Origin: Deltaproteobacteria bacterium
GTDB lineage: Bacteria > Desulfobacterota > Desulfobulbia > Desulfobulbales > SURF-16
Direction of reading: 5' to 3'
Assembly (NCBI GenBank): GCA_016219175.1
Contig: JACRCD010000062.1
Coordinates: 22,970 to 86,969, forward strand
DNA length: 64,000 bases
Below the pieces are notes generated by a model. It was not told the origin of the DNA and did not search any database. It worked only from the letters and a program-made list of their open reading frames with translations. This document shows, one piece after another, positions 34,800-45,914 of this stretch. The first letter of the stretch is position 1. The number at the start of each line of letters is the position of its first letter. A program made the translations under genes and the position numbers.

Positions 34800-35618
34800 A
34801 TGAAGCATTTGTTGAGAAATAACCGCAAAAATGTCGTCGCGCTGTTGTTTGCGGTTTTTTCGTGGTGGTGGCCACACACGCCCGGACATACCGCTCCGGC
34901 CAGTTTTTTCTATTTTTGCCCTGACTCTCCGCAAAACAATTTCACCCGCCTGAAAGAGGCCATGGATGCCCTGTTGACAGAGGGAGGATTCAGCTATTCA
35001 TTTCAGGCCTTTGCCCACTTTAAGGATTTTGAGCGCCAGGTGCGGGATGATCCTCCGGGCTTTCTGCTGTTGCCGGAATGGTATCTCCGGCAGAAGGATA
35101 ACGCCGGCAGGTTCAAGCCCATTCTTGTTCCCCTGCGCCAGGGGGTCAGCACTTACCGCAAGGCGCTGCTCGTCAGCGTTGATTCGGACCTGACCTTGGC
35201 AAAACTGGCCGATGCCACTATTGCCATGACTCCCGTGGGCCAGGAGGGCATGACCATGCTCAATGAGGTTATTTTTAAAACCCATGGCTTAAACGGCGAC
35301 AAGCTGAAATTCATCTATACGGCCAAGGACTATGATGCCCTGTTTGCCCTTGCCTTGCGGCAGGTGCAGGCCGCCCTGGTCGCGGTGGACAACATGGAAT
35401 ATGTCGAGAGGATTAACCCGAAGATCGTCAGCGCCGTTAAAATCCTGGCCGTTTCCGAACCCATCCCCCGTCCGTTGATCTGCTACGACAAAAACGCGGT
35501 TCCGGCGGCGGATGTGGAAAAATTAAAGACCTTTCTGCTGGCGGGCAAGCAGAACGAGAAAACCGCTAAAATAATGGAGATGTTGCAGATTGATGCATGG
35601 CAAGTCTATTCATATTGA
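34800..35618 (+). CDS. PhnD-like periplasmic binding protein
   Basis: The 272-residue protein has a signal peptide (about 1-31) and a type 2 binding-protein fold of the PhnD class: FLLLPEWYLRQ, RKALLVSVDSDLTLAKLADATIAM and a late EPIPRPLICY block. There is no lipobox. It is the first gene of a set with a second binding protein (overlap about 26 bp) and a TonB-dependent receptor. No permease or ATPase is present, so an uptake or sensing role tied to the receptor is inferred. Ligand unknown. Confidence 0.75.
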   Translation: MKHLLRNNRKNVVALLFAVFSWWWPHTPGHTAPASFFYFCPDSPQNNFTRLKEAMDALLTEGGFSYSFQAFAHFKDFERQVRDDPPGFLLLPEWYLRQKDNAGRFKPILVPLRQGVSTYRKALLVSVDSDLTLAKLADATIAMTPVGQEGMTMLNEVIFKTHGLNGDKLKFIYTAKDYDALFALALRQVQAALVAVDNMEYVERINPKIVSAVKILAVSEPIPRPLICYDKNAVPAADVEKLKTFLLAGKQNEKTAKIMEMLQIDAWQVYSY

Positions 35619-36540
35619 GCTGCTGGTTCTGCTGCTGATTTGTCTCTGGTCAGCCCCTGTGCGCGCCGCCCAGGAGAGCGCGGTGGTGGCCATTTTGCTT
35701 TCGGACAGCGAAGAGGCCTATGGGAGACCGGTAACCACCTTCAGCGAGGAAATCGAGCGGCCCGTGAGTGTTTTCAACCTGCACGGCGATATCATGCATG
35801 ATCCGGACCTGAAGGAGAAGTTGTTTGCCGCCCGCCCCGCTCTTATTTTCGCTCTGGGGGCCAAGGCCGCCTATGCCGCCCGGCTCTGGACCGAGGAGCG
35901 CCGCGATATTCCGGTCATCTTCGCCATGGTGCTGAACTGGCAGCGTTACAAGCTCACGGAAGGGAGGGAAAACATGGCCGGCATTGCCGCGGAAATGGCG
36001 CCGGGCACCCAGTTTGCCAACATGATCATGTTTTCGCCGGCCGTCCGGCGCATCGGTCTGCTCTACAGCCCTCAGTCGGGCCAGATTTTTGACCAGGCCA
36101 GAGAGGCTGCCGACCTGCTCGGCCTGGAACTGGTGGCCGAGTCCATCGATCACTCCAGGGACCTGCGGCTGGCATTCAAAAAGATATCCGCCAAGGTAGA
36201 TGCCTTCTGGGTGCTGAACGATCCCCTGATTTACACCATGGAAAATCTGGATTGGCTTGAAAAACGGTGTGTCAGGGATAAACTGTTCTGCGTCGGCCAG
36301 ACTTTAAACATCGCCAAGCTTGGTCTGACCCTTTCCGTCAATTCCGACAATGACCAGCTCGGCGTCCAGGCCGGCGCCATGGCCAGAAATATCCTGGAGC
36401 GCGGCCAAACGCCCAAGGACATCGGGGTGATGGCCCCGCTTAACACCCAGATTATCGTCAACCTCAATACCGCCGCTAAAATAGGAACCAATATCTCTCC
36501 CCAGGCCCTTGACCTGGCCACCAGCATTATCGGCAGATAA
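35593..36540 (+). CDS. ABC-type substrate-binding protein (PF04392-like)
   Basis: About 315 residues with a signal peptide ending VRA, then a type 1 periplasmic-binding fold: RPALIFALGAKAAYAA, VIFAMVLNW, RRIGLLYSPQSG and KLGLTLSVNSDNDQLG are typical of the ABC_sub_bind family. The ATG at 35593 lies inside the 3' end of the previous gene, so the two are translationally coupled. In related clusters such proteins accompany TonB receptors or sensor kinases rather than transporters; here a TonB receptor follows. Confidence 0.8.
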   Translation: MHGKSIHIELLVLLLICLWSAPVRAAQESAVVAILLSDSEEAYGRPVTTFSEEIERPVSVFNLHGDIMHDPDLKEKLFAARPALIFALGAKAAYAARLWTEERRDIPVIFAMVLNWQRYKLTEGRENMAGIAAEMAPGTQFANMIMFSPAVRRIGLLYSPQSGQIFDQAREAADLLGLELVAESIDHSRDLRLAFKKISAKVDAFWVLNDPLIYTMENLDWLEKRCVRDKLFCVGQTLNIAKLGLTLSVNSDNDQLGVQAGAMARNILERGQTPKDIGVMAPLNTQIIVNLNTAAKIGTNISPQALDLATSIIGR

Positions 36541-36716
36541 ATCGTTGCACAACCCCCCCCTTTTTTCTCCTCACTGCTCGCCCCATGCGCCTGGAGGGGT
36601 AAACAACAGCTTGACTTTCCTCTTTTTTTTTACGTAAGCTTGAGAAAAAGCAAACCGGGCGGCTGTTGCCGGTCCGGCAGTGTACGGCTGAACCGTGAGA
36701 CGCAAGAGGGGGAACC

Positions 36717-38831
36717 ATGGAGAAGAAACGGCTGATGGCGGTAGCGCTCTTGCTGTGTGCTGCCGGCAGCTCGGAGGCCAGGGCGGCGGAAAATTCTTCC
36801 CCGGCAACTACCCAGAAGGAGGCCGCGGCCTTTGCGAAGATGTTCGGCCAGGGGCCCCAGGAGGAGGATGTCTACCGCACCGACCGGCTGCTGCTCACCG
36901 CCACCGGCTCGCTCAAGCCGGTGCATCTGGCCCCTTCGGTGGCCTCGGTCATCACGGCGGAGGATATCAAGGGCATGGGCGCCACCACCCTGGACGAGGT
37001 GCTGGAGGTGGTGCCGGGCCTGCATGTGGAGCCGTCGGGCACCGCTTTTTTTGGTTCCATCTGGTCGATGCGCGGCATCCATGCCAGCCTCAACCCCCAA
37101 GTGCTGCTGCTCATTAACGGCGCGCCCTTCACCTCAAGCTACCAGGGCAGCCGCTATACTGGTTATCAGATGCCGGTGGCCATGATCTCCCGGGTGGAGG
37201 TGGTGCGGGGGCCGGGTTCGGCCCTGCACGGCGCGGATGCCTTCAGTGGTACGGTCAACGTCATCACCAAGGACAACTTCGAGATCAACGGCACTGAAAG
37301 CGGGGCGCGCTACGGTTCCTTTGACAGTTCCGATCTCTGGGCGCAACACGGCGGCCAGTACAACGGCTGGGATCTCGCTTTCGGGGTGGAGCAGCGCAAA
37401 ACCGCCGGGGACATGGACCGGATCATTGAGCGGGATTACCTGCACGCCATCGGCGCCGGCGCCCTCTCCAACGCCCCCGGTCACCTGGACACCGCCAATG
37501 AACAGCTGGACAGCCACCTCAACCTGCGCAAGGGGGACTGGAACCTCCATATGTACGGCGCCCTGCAGGAGGCAACCGCTGGCCCGGGAGGCTCCCAGGC
37601 TATCACCTACAAAAACGATGTGGACAGCAAATCCCTGCTTGCCGACCTGACCTACCATAACGACAAATTGATTGAGAACTGGGAGCTGGACAGCCGGGTT
37701 TACTACTCCTATATCTACCAGGATAGCTTTCTTCAGTATTATCCCGCCGGCTTCCGCAACATGCTGGGTAATCCCATCTACACCGCTCGGGACGGCGGGT
37801 TTGAAATGGGCGGCGTGTATCAGGGCTTTCATAATCACCAGCTTCGCCTCGGCGCCGGGGGCAAATCCTACGACTTCGGCCGGGACCAGTACAAGAACTT
37901 CGGCCCGGCGGCCGGGGCTAACCAGTTTGGTCCCCTGGTGCATGTAACCGATCCGGCCCATATCTACATCAGCGAGGCGAGCCGCACCCTGTGGTATGGC
38001 CTGGTGCAGGACGAGTGGCAGCTGGCCCCGGCCTGGGCCCTCACCGCCGGCCTGCGTTACGATGAGTATTCCGACTTCGGCTCCACCACCAACCCCAGGG
38101 CGGCTTTAGTCTGGGAGACCCGCTACGACCTTAGCACCAAGCTCATGTACGGCCAGGCCTTCCGTGCCCCCTCCTTTAGTGAGCAGTACGTCAAGAACAA
38201 TCCTGTCACCATCGGCAATCCCGATATCGCCCCGGAGGAGATCAGGACCCTGGAGCTGGCCTTTGATTATCAGGCCATGAGGGACCTGCGCTTGATCCTC
38301 AACCTGTTCACCTATGAGGCCAGGGAACTTATCGAGCTTGCCGGCCCCACCCTGCCCCAGACCTTTACCAACTACGGCGAGCAGGAGGGCAGGGGACTTG
38401 AGGTGGAGATGGACTGGCGGTTGCGGAGCAATTTCCGGCTGCGTTCCAATTTCGCCTACCAGCGTTCGGAAAACAAGACGATCGACGCCGTGGTGCCGGA
38501 CGCCCCGGAGATGCAGTTCTCCCTGAACCCATCCTGGGGTTTCCTGCCGGACTGGTCCCTGGACACCCAGCTCTACTGGATCGGCGAGCGGCACCGGGCC
38601 AAGGGTGACCCTCGTGCCGACATTGCCGACTATGAGGTGGTTAACCTCACCCTGCGCAAGAAGAACATCGGTAAACGCTGGGAGGCGGCGGCGGGCCTCC
38701 GCAACCTCTTTGACGAGGGGGGCGGAATCCCCAGTCCCTATGCGGCGGCAGCCCCGGAGGGCGCCTATATCCCCAACGATTACCCCATGGAGGGAAGGGG
38801 TATCTGGGGTGAGATCAGCTGCCGTTTCTGA
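36717..38831 (+). CDS. TonB-dependent outer-membrane receptor
   Basis: The 704-residue protein has a signal peptide, then a plug domain (about 60-190) with VITAEDIKGMGATTLDEVLEVVPGL and RVEVVRGPGSALHGADAFSGTVNVIT, then a 22-strand-type barrel ending in SCRF. It imports a scarce nutrient such as a metal chelate or cofactor with TonB energy. The start ATG has GAGGGGGAACC upstream. The nearby binding proteins suggest the imported ligand is passed to them. GC content is a little higher than in its neighbours. Ligand cannot be read from the sequence. Confidence 0.92.
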   Translation: MEKKRLMAVALLLCAAGSSEARAAENSSPATTQKEAAAFAKMFGQGPQEEDVYRTDRLLLTATGSLKPVHLAPSVASVITAEDIKGMGATTLDEVLEVVPGLHVEPSGTAFFGSIWSMRGIHASLNPQVLLLINGAPFTSSYQGSRYTGYQMPVAMISRVEVVRGPGSALHGADAFSGTVNVITKDNFEINGTESGARYGSFDSSDLWAQHGGQYNGWDLAFGVEQRKTAGDMDRIIERDYLHAIGAGALSNAPGHLDTANEQLDSHLNLRKGDWNLHMYGALQEATAGPGGSQAITYKNDVDSKSLLADLTYHNDKLIENWELDSRVYYSYIYQDSFLQYYPAGFRNMLGNPIYTARDGGFEMGGVYQGFHNHQLRLGAGGKSYDFGRDQYKNFGPAAGANQFGPLVHVTDPAHIYISEASRTLWYGLVQDEWQLAPAWALTAGLRYDEYSDFGSTTNPRAALVWETRYDLSTKLMYGQAFRAPSFSEQYVKNNPVTIGNPDIAPEEIRTLELAFDYQAMRDLRLILNLFTYEARELIELAGPTLPQTFTNYGEQEGRGLEVEMDWRLRSNFRLRSNFAYQRSENKTIDAVVPDAPEMQFSLNPSWGFLPDWSLDTQLYWIGERHRAKGDPRADIADYEVVNLTLRKKNIGKRWEAAAGLRNLFDEGGGIPSPYAAAAPEGAYIPNDYPMEGRGIWGEISCRF

Positions 38832-38988
38832 TTCCTTTAAGTTCTGATGCGTGGTATTGCAGTCAGGATTTATTTATGATTGACGGAGTCAACAAGCAAT
38901 GGCTGCCGCATGTCCCGGCACGGGGAAAAATGTCTGCGGCCCTGTGTTTGCTTACGGCCTGCCAATGTTTTTTCATCAGGAGGATCAA

Positions 38989-40410
38989 ATGGGCAAAAGG
39001 CTTTTCCGCCGCAAATTTCTGGGGCATATCCTGGAAGAGCTCGATATCGAGCAGCATAAATTGGACAGGTCGCTTAATGCCTTTGATCTCACCATCCTCG
39101 GCGTGGGGGCGATTATCGGCGTGGGGATTTTTGTCCTGACCGGCGCGGCCTCGGCCAAGTATGCCGGTCCGGGAGTGATCCTTTCCTTTGTCATCGCCGG
39201 CGCGGCCTGCGCCTTTGCCGGCCTGTGCTACGCGGAACTGGCCTCGTCGATTCCCGTGGCCGGCAGCGCTTACAACTACGCCTATGCCACCATGGGCGAA
39301 TTGATCGCCTGGATCATCGGCTGGGATTTGATCCTGGAGTATATCGTGGCCGCCATTGCGGTATCCATTGGCTGGTCCGGGTATTTCGTCCATATCCTGG
39401 CCGCCCTGGGGATACAGGTGCCGGTCTGGTGTTCCGCCGCCCCGGGCACGGTGGAGGGCGCGATCATTAATCTGCCTGCCATGGTGATCGTGCTGCTGCT
39501 GACCGTCATCCTGGTTGTCGGCATCAAGGAGAGCGCCCGCTTTACCAGCTTGATGGTGTTGGTCAAGATGGTCACCATCATGGTCTTCATCCTGGTCGGT
39601 GCGTCCCATGTGAATCCCGACAACTGGCATCCCTTCCTGCCCTTCGGCCTGAAAGGGGTTGTCGCCGGGGCGGCCATTGTTTTTTTTGCCTATATCGGCT
39701 TTGACGCCATATCCACCACGGCGGAAGAAACCAGAAATCCCCAGCGCAACATGCCCATCGGCATCCTCCTCTCTCTTGCTATCTGCTCGTTGCTGTATAT
39801 TGTCGTGGCGGCCATCCTGACAGGGATGGTGCCGTACACGGAGCTCAATACCCCGGCCCCGGTGGCCCATGCCCTGACCCTGGCCGGATTCCGCTGGGGT
39901 TCGGCCCTGGTCTCGGCCGGGGCGGTGGCGGGCATTACCAGCGTGCTCATGGTGATGCTCATGGGGCAGCCCAGGATTTTTTTCGCCATGTCCAGGGACG
40001 GTCTGCTCTGGCCCTGGGTGTCCAAGGTGCATCCGCGCTTCCGCACCCCCTATGTCTCGCAGATTCTGACCGGCGGCGTGGTCGCGGGGTTTGCTGGTTT
40101 CATCGATATCGGCACCGCGGCGGAGCTCTGTAACATCGGCACCTTATTCGCCTTTGCCATGGTCTGCGGCGGGGTGGTGGTGTTGCGCAGAACCCACCCG
40201 GAACTCAGACGGTCATTCCGTTGCCCAATGGTGCCCTTGATTCCGCTGCTGGGGGTATTTTCCTGTGTCTGGCTGATGCTTTCTCTGCCCAAGATCACCT
40301 GGATCAGGTTCGTCTGCTGGCTGCTCGCCGGCCTGACCATCTATTTTTATTACGGCATCAAGCACAGCCGGATGGCGGGCGGACAGGCGGAAACGGACAG
40401 ACGGGGTTGA
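38989..40410 (+). CDS. APC-family amino acid permease (cationic amino acid transporter-like)
   Basis: 473 residues from the ATG at 38989, chosen because CAGGAGGA lies just before it; an in-frame ATG at 38899 would add 30 unrelated residues. About 12 membrane helices begin with the APC signature VGAIIGVGIFVLTGAASAKYAGP. FAYIGFDAISTTAEETRNPQRNMP is typical of the CAT/YfnA branch. It imports or exchanges amino acids at the inner membrane. It is monocistronic in appearance. Confidence 0.92.
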   Translation: MGKRLFRRKFLGHILEELDIEQHKLDRSLNAFDLTILGVGAIIGVGIFVLTGAASAKYAGPGVILSFVIAGAACAFAGLCYAELASSIPVAGSAYNYAYATMGELIAWIIGWDLILEYIVAAIAVSIGWSGYFVHILAALGIQVPVWCSAAPGTVEGAIINLPAMVIVLLLTVILVVGIKESARFTSLMVLVKMVTIMVFILVGASHVNPDNWHPFLPFGLKGVVAGAAIVFFAYIGFDAISTTAEETRNPQRNMPIGILLSLAICSLLYIVVAAILTGMVPYTELNTPAPVAHALTLAGFRWGSALVSAGAVAGITSVLMVMLMGQPRIFFAMSRDGLLWPWVSKVHPRFRTPYVSQILTGGVVAGFAGFIDIGTAAELCNIGTLFAFAMVCGGVVVLRRTHPELRRSFRCPMVPLIPLLGVFSCVWLMLSLPKITWIRFVCWLLAGLTIYFYYGIKHSRMAGGQAETDRRG

Positions 40411-40588
40411 CGGGCGGAGCAACCAAAACAGGGTGATAACGCCTTGCGGGAGAACAAGGGGCGGCAGGCCAACCAATCGGAAGTTTTAGGGGCCGTTATA
40501 AAATAACCATTACAGATTTGATATTGCCTCTACGGCCCTTTATGCCGTTGCCACGCATAGAGTGTTGCAGTAATTTATTGACAACGGC

Positions 40589-41299
40589 TTAGCTGAAAAT
40601 CCGCATTACCAGGATGCCGGCCTCATAAAGAACAAAAAGCGGCAGGGCCAGCAGCAGGGTCGAGACAATATCTCCCGCGGCCAGCAGAAAGGCGAGAACA
40701 AGGATGGCCAGGTAAAAATATTTTCTCTGCCGGGAGAAATAGGCGTGTTCGGCAAAGCCTGTTTTCCCGGCGGCAACCATGAGAAAAGGAATCTCAAAAG
40801 CGAGACCGAAGGCCAGGGAAGAGCGGACAACAAAGGTCAGGTAGGAATCCAGCCGGGGCAACGGTTCCAGGTTTTCTCCGGCAAAGCTCATCAGGAAACC
40901 GAGGGCTTCGGGCATGATGACAAAAAAAGCAAAGGCCACGCCAAAAGCAAAGAGCAGGGTCGCCCAGAAGACAACGGTAAGGGCGGTTTTTTTTTCATGC
41001 CCGTGCAGGGCAGGGGCGACAAAGGCCCAAGCCTGGTAGAGCATGACCGGGAAGGCGCAGGCCAGGCCCACCAGTACGGAAATTTTCAGATAACTGACAA
41101 AGGCCTCGGTGAGATTGGTATAAACCAGGGAAGTCAATTCCGGACTGGCCTGAAAAAGAGGGGCCACCAGAAACCTGGAGATCTGCTGGGAAAAAAAATA
41201 GGCGATGAGCGAACAAAGCACCACCGCCCCGAAGGCTGCGGTGACCCGGCGGCGCAACTCCCGCAGATGATCACCAAAATGATTGGCCAGAGGATTCAT
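40589..41299 (-). CDS. tatC: Sec-independent protein translocase subunit TatC
   Basis: 236 residues with six membrane helices, the N-terminal HLRELRRR signal-peptide binding region and the conserved FPVMLYQAWAFVAPAL block. It forms the twin-arginine receptor complex with TatB and exports folded redox proteins. Its ATG overlaps the stop codon of the TatB-like gene by one base. The C-terminal tail is short, as usual. Confidence 0.96.
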   Translation of the reverse strand: MNPLANHFGDHLRELRRRVTAAFGAVVLCSLIAYFFSQQISRFLVAPLFQASPELTSLVYTNLTEAFVSYLKISVLVGLACAFPVMLYQAWAFVAPALHGHEKKTALTVVFWATLLFAFGVAFAFFVIMPEALGFLMSFAGENLEPLPRLDSYLTFVVRSSLAFGLAFEIPFLMVAAGKTGFAEHAYFSRQRKYFYLAILVLAFLLAAGDIVSTLLLALPLFVLYEAGILVMRIFS

Positions 41300-41667
41300 C
41301 AGCTCTTTTTTTCCGCCTGATCAGGCATGTCGTTTTTCCGCGTACTCTCCACGGCCGCTTCAGTCTCATGCCCGTGACCGGCGGGCTGGCTCGGCTGCGC
41401 TTCAACATCAATGACGGGGTGGCCGTCTTCTTTTTTATCCTCCGCCGCCGTATGCGGCGCACCCGGCAGGGCTTCAGGCCGGGCTGCTTCCCTGTCGGCC
41501 TCTTTCATCTCGTCCCGCAAAGACTGCTGCAGGGCATTGGCCGTTTTTTTCAGCTCAAGGAACTGCTTGGCCAGGGTTTTGGCCAGGTCCGGCAATTTTT
41601 CCGGGCCGACAACAATCAGGGCCAGGGCCAGGATAAGAATAAATTCAGGAAGACCTATGCCGAACAT
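41299..41667 (-). CDS. tatB: Sec-independent protein translocase subunit TatB (TatA/B-like)
   Basis: The 122 residues have an N-terminal membrane helix with MFGIGLPEFILILALALIVVGP, an amphipathic helix (KLPDLAKTLAKQFLELKKTANAL) and a long acidic, proline-rich tail. The MFGIG..E start and length fit TatB better than TatA. It is coupled to tatC. A separate TatA is not in the window. Confidence 0.9.
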   Translation of the reverse strand: MFGIGLPEFILILALALIVVGPEKLPDLAKTLAKQFLELKKTANALQQSLRDEMKEADREAARPEALPGAPHTAAEDKKEDGHPVIDVEAQPSQPAGHGHETEAAVESTRKNDMPDQAEKKS

Positions 41668-41803
41668 TTTACACGCAACCGAGCTGAGGATTTAAAAGCA
41701 GAGGCGAATACAGCGCCGCGGGCGAAAGCAATCTACGTCATTTGATTTTTTGTGTCAAGCCGCCAGGCGCATTGACTTTTCGTGAGTCATTGGCTAAAGT
41801 TGA

Positions 41804-43159
<1,356 letters not shown>

Positions 43160-43186
43160 GAATGGCTGGTGGCTTATGGCTGGTGG

Positions 43187-43330
43187 CTCATGGCTCATGG
43201 GCTGACAGCCGAGAGCTGACCTGAAAAACCATGGGCATGCACCACGGGATTGCGGGTGCTGATCCTGCGGACGGAGTCCCCCGTCATCAGCTTTTTCTTT
43301 TGCCATGACCCATGACCCATGAGCCATGAG
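43187..43330. repeat. 15-bp inverted repeat between convergent genes
   Basis: CTCATGGCTCATGGG at 43187-43201 and its exact complement at 43316-43330 flank 114 bp; both arms lie within short runs of degenerate ATGGCTGGTGGC and CATGACC repeats. A transcription barrier or simple-repeat expansion is possible. No gene lies inside. Confidence 0.65.
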
Positions 43331-43963
43331 CTATTCGCCATTCGCCGCCATCTTGGCCACCTGTCTTGCCCCGGCCATTACATCCGCCATGTCCATGGCA
43401 ATATGCACCAGCATGTTGGGAACCACCGGCGCTCCTTCGGAGGGCCGCAGCGGCGGGGTGTCAAAAACGGAGCTGAGCCTGTGCGTGAGCGAAACATCAG
43501 GATAATCCATTTTTTGCTCCATGGCCTGCTCGATATACCAGACCGTATCCCCGCTCCGCACGTCAATGACCCGCACGGAAAGCTCCACCCTGCCGCCGCC
43601 CAGCCGGGTCCCGCTCAGCAGGTGCTTTATCTTGCCGGCCAGTACAAGGTCCGTGCCGGACTCCTTGGCAATGGCCGCAGCCTCAGTCAGCTGTCCGTAA
43701 TGTCTGTTAATCATTTTGACCGTATGAAAGGCCTGCTTGCCCAGTAAAACATCCTGGAAAAGCGCGGCGACATTCTCGCCCTGGCTGACGTTCATGCCGG
43801 GCGGCACGGAAAAAGGGAGAACAGCCACCGAGGCGGTGCGCAGATTCGCCGTCAGGGGGTGGATATAAACAACCGGCGAGCCGGTTTCCACCTCTGACTG
43901 CTCCGCGGAATGGCCGGCACAGCCGGACAGCAGCAGAAAGAAAATCATGACATACCGCACCAT
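43331..43963 (-). CDS. Outer-membrane lipoprotein, GNA1162/CsgG-like
   Basis: About 210 residues from the ATG at 43963 (AAAGGAGAT just upstream; earlier in-frame codons lie inside the preceding gene). Lipobox LLLSGC. The mature part carries ASVAVLPFSVPPG and GTDLVLAGKIKHLLSG, like the lipoproteins at 4691-5275. It is the last gene of a lipoprotein set that also includes two FlgO-like proteins. The role is probably in an outer-membrane assembly. Confidence 0.72.
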   Translation of the reverse strand: MVRYVMIFFLLLSGCAGHSAEQSEVETGSPVVYIHPLTANLRTASVAVLPFSVPPGMNVSQGENVAALFQDVLLGKQAFHTVKMINRHYGQLTEAAAIAKESGTDLVLAGKIKHLLSGTRLGGGRVELSVRVIDVRSGDTVWYIEQAMEQKMDYPDVSLTHRLSSVFDTPPLRPSEGAPVVPNMLVHIAMDMADVMAGARQVAKMAANGE

Positions 43964-44000
43964 ACCATCTCCTTTGTTAATCCCGGCTGCGCCGGGTTCC

Positions 44001-44597
44001 CTAACGCTCATAAGCTGACATCGGCCCGATGACTATCCCCTTTTTTTCAACAAGGAGATAATTGATATTGGCGCTGCGCTGAATCTCAAGGGCGCCAACG
44101 GACATCACCTCCGAGGAGCCGGCCTCGATCATCCTGATATTGACAATGACCGTGGTGGGGGTGAGAGAATAGGTGCCGGCCACAATCGCCTGGGCCTCCT
44201 GCTTCTGGGCGATAAGAGATGCGTCCCTGGTGAGCATGAGCTCGCCCTCCTTGTCTTTCATATACAGGCCAGGCGCTTTTCTGATTTCCGCAATGCCGAA
44301 TCCCTGCTTGAACAGACTGGTGGAAAGGGCTTCCGTCAGCGCCCGGCCGAAGCCTGATGTCTCGTAAAGATCATCAAGGTTGACCATGGTGGTGAGAATG
44401 AGCCTTTCTCCGCTACCGCGGCCGTCGCGTCGGTTGTTGATAATCTGCCGGGCCAGATCTTCCCCGAAACCAAAAAAATCAGGGCTTATCACGGAAACGG
44501 TCCCGCCAGGCCGGGAAACAGCACACCCCGCCAGGATTCCGGCGCAGAATATGGACAGAATAAAACATCGGCAAAACCGCAGGGTGGTCATGTTCAT
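44001..44597 (-). CDS. FlgO-like outer-membrane lipoprotein
   Basis: About 198 residues from the ATG at 44597, which follows GGAAAGGAA; lipobox ILAGC. The body shows the FlgO-domain words LILTTMVNLDDLYETSGFGRALTEALSTSLFKQGF and AQAIVAGTYS. In Vibrio FlgO is a flagellum-associated outer-membrane lipoprotein. No flagellar gene is in the window, so another envelope role is equally possible. A paralogue lies at 45109-45873. Confidence 0.78.
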   Translation of the reverse strand: MNMTTLRFCRCFILSIFCAGILAGCAVSRPGGTVSVISPDFFGFGEDLARQIINNRRDGRGSGERLILTTMVNLDDLYETSGFGRALTEALSTSLFKQGFGIAEIRKAPGLYMKDKEGELMLTRDASLIAQKQEAQAIVAGTYSLTPTTVIVNIRMIEAGSSEVMSVGALEIQRSANINYLLVEKKGIVIGPMSAYER

Positions 44598-44705
44598 TTC
44601 CTTTCCTCTTTTTTGCAGCAGGGCTGGCCTTGGACCTGTTCGTAATGAACCCGTCAGCATAATTTTATTCCATACCCGCAAAAACAATTTCGTCGCAGCA
44701 AAATA

Positions 44706-45026
44706 TCAGCGCCGTTCATGGATAATCTGCTCCGCGCGCCGCATCCCGTCAACCGCATCATTATAGAGCGGTTTGGAAACCGCGGAGGAGGCGGCAATGG
44801 CAAACTGCTGCCTGGCCAGTTCGTAGCGGTATTGCTCCATATACGCAAGCCCGCGGGCGTAGCAGCTTGCTGCGTGTTCATCCAGCTCATTCAGCCGGGC
44901 GCTTGGGGCTGGAGCTGCTTCACTTCCTGGGGGCAGAGGGGCGCACCCTCCGGCAAGCAGCACTCCCACGGAACAGACAGCGACAATAAAAAGGGCGGTT
45001 CCCTTCAAAAAAAAGCGGCAAAACAT
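44706..45026 (-). CDS. Small lipoprotein with a TPR-like helix pair
   Basis: 106 residues from the ATG at 45026, which has GGAGGTGCC directly upstream; upstream in-frame codons lack a signal sequence. Lipobox LLAGGC. The mature part includes AASCYARGLAYMEQYRYELARQQFAIAASSA, resembling a single tetratricopeptide unit. It sits between the two FlgO-like genes and is probably part of the same complex. Confidence 0.7.
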   Translation of the reverse strand: MFCRFFLKGTALFIVAVCSVGVLLAGGCAPLPPGSEAAPAPSARLNELDEHAASCYARGLAYMEQYRYELARQQFAIAASSAVSKPLYNDAVDGMRRAEQIIHERR

Positions 45027-45108
45027 GGCACCTCCTCTCCGGCCCCTTCCCGTTCTTTCGGGACAGAGCCGCCTGATTTCAGCGGCAAAATTTTCTTGCT
45101 CCAGCGCA

Positions 45109-45873
45109 TTACTCAGTAGGCCTAATGGCGGAAAAATCATGCATTTCAACCAAGGCTGCCTTTGGCGGCGGAACCGCCTCATCCTTCAAAAGGCAACGCA
45201 CCATGGCATTTGCCGGCAAGGCGATACTCCCGCTTGATAAAACAAGGCCGTCACCCTGCTGCAGCAGCCGCGCATTGACCACCACCTGCCCGTCGCTGAC
45301 CGTGTACGTGCCCACGACGACCGCCTGGGCATCCTGCACGTAACTGAGCTGGGCCATGTCACGGGACAGCCCGTATTCGCCAAATCCCTCTCTTATCTGA
45401 ATGGAGGGCGTCATCCGCACCTCAATCACTTCAATGCCCGACCGCTGAAATTCGCTGATCATCTGTTCGGATATTGCCCTGCCCAACCCTGAAGTCTTAT
45501 AGAGATGATGCAAATTGACAAAGGTCGTGACGATAATGCGGGACTGATCGGCCATGGGCTCATTGGCGTGGTCAAGGAGCTGCTGGGTCAGTTCCCGAAC
45601 TTTCAGTTTCAGCTCCGTGGCAGTCTCCATGGGATCAGCAGGCAGAGTTTCCCGGTGGAAAAAATCCCAGCCAGTGTCCTCTTCGGTTGCTTGCGTCGCT
45701 CCGGGCACGAAAATTCTGCCGGTGCGGTAAACATAATCAAAGGGGATATCATGGGGATAATTATACCCATAGGCAGGGATAATCGCACAGTCACTGGCGG
45801 CGCCGGCTTTTTCAGCCAGACCTGGGCCAAACAGGGACAGATAAACAAGTACAGCGGTGGATAGGTATCTCAT
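45109..45873 (-). CDS. FlgO-like exported protein
   Basis: 254 residues from the ATG at 45873 with an AGAGGCG site. A signal peptide is present but no lipobox, unlike its paralogue at 44001. The FlgO-type domain (about 100-230) reads RIIVTTFVNLHHLYKTSGLGRAISEQM and AQAVVVGTYTVSDGQVVVNARLL. An extra 70-residue N-terminal region is rich in Tyr and Pro. It is probably the periplasmic partner of the lipoproteins encoded with it. Confidence 0.75.
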   Translation of the reverse strand: MRYLSTAVLVYLSLFGPGLAEKAGAASDCAIIPAYGYNYPHDIPFDYVYRTGRIFVPGATQATEEDTGWDFFHRETLPADPMETATELKLKVRELTQQLLDHANEPMADQSRIIVTTFVNLHHLYKTSGLGRAISEQMISEFQRSGIEVIEVRMTPSIQIREGFGEYGLSRDMAQLSYVQDAQAVVVGTYTVSDGQVVVNARLLQQGDGLVLSSGSIALPANAMVRCLLKDEAVPPPKAALVEMHDFSAIRPTE

Positions 45874-45914
45874 GATCGCCTCTTTTTCATGCACAGCGGA
45901 CAATGTGCGAAGAA

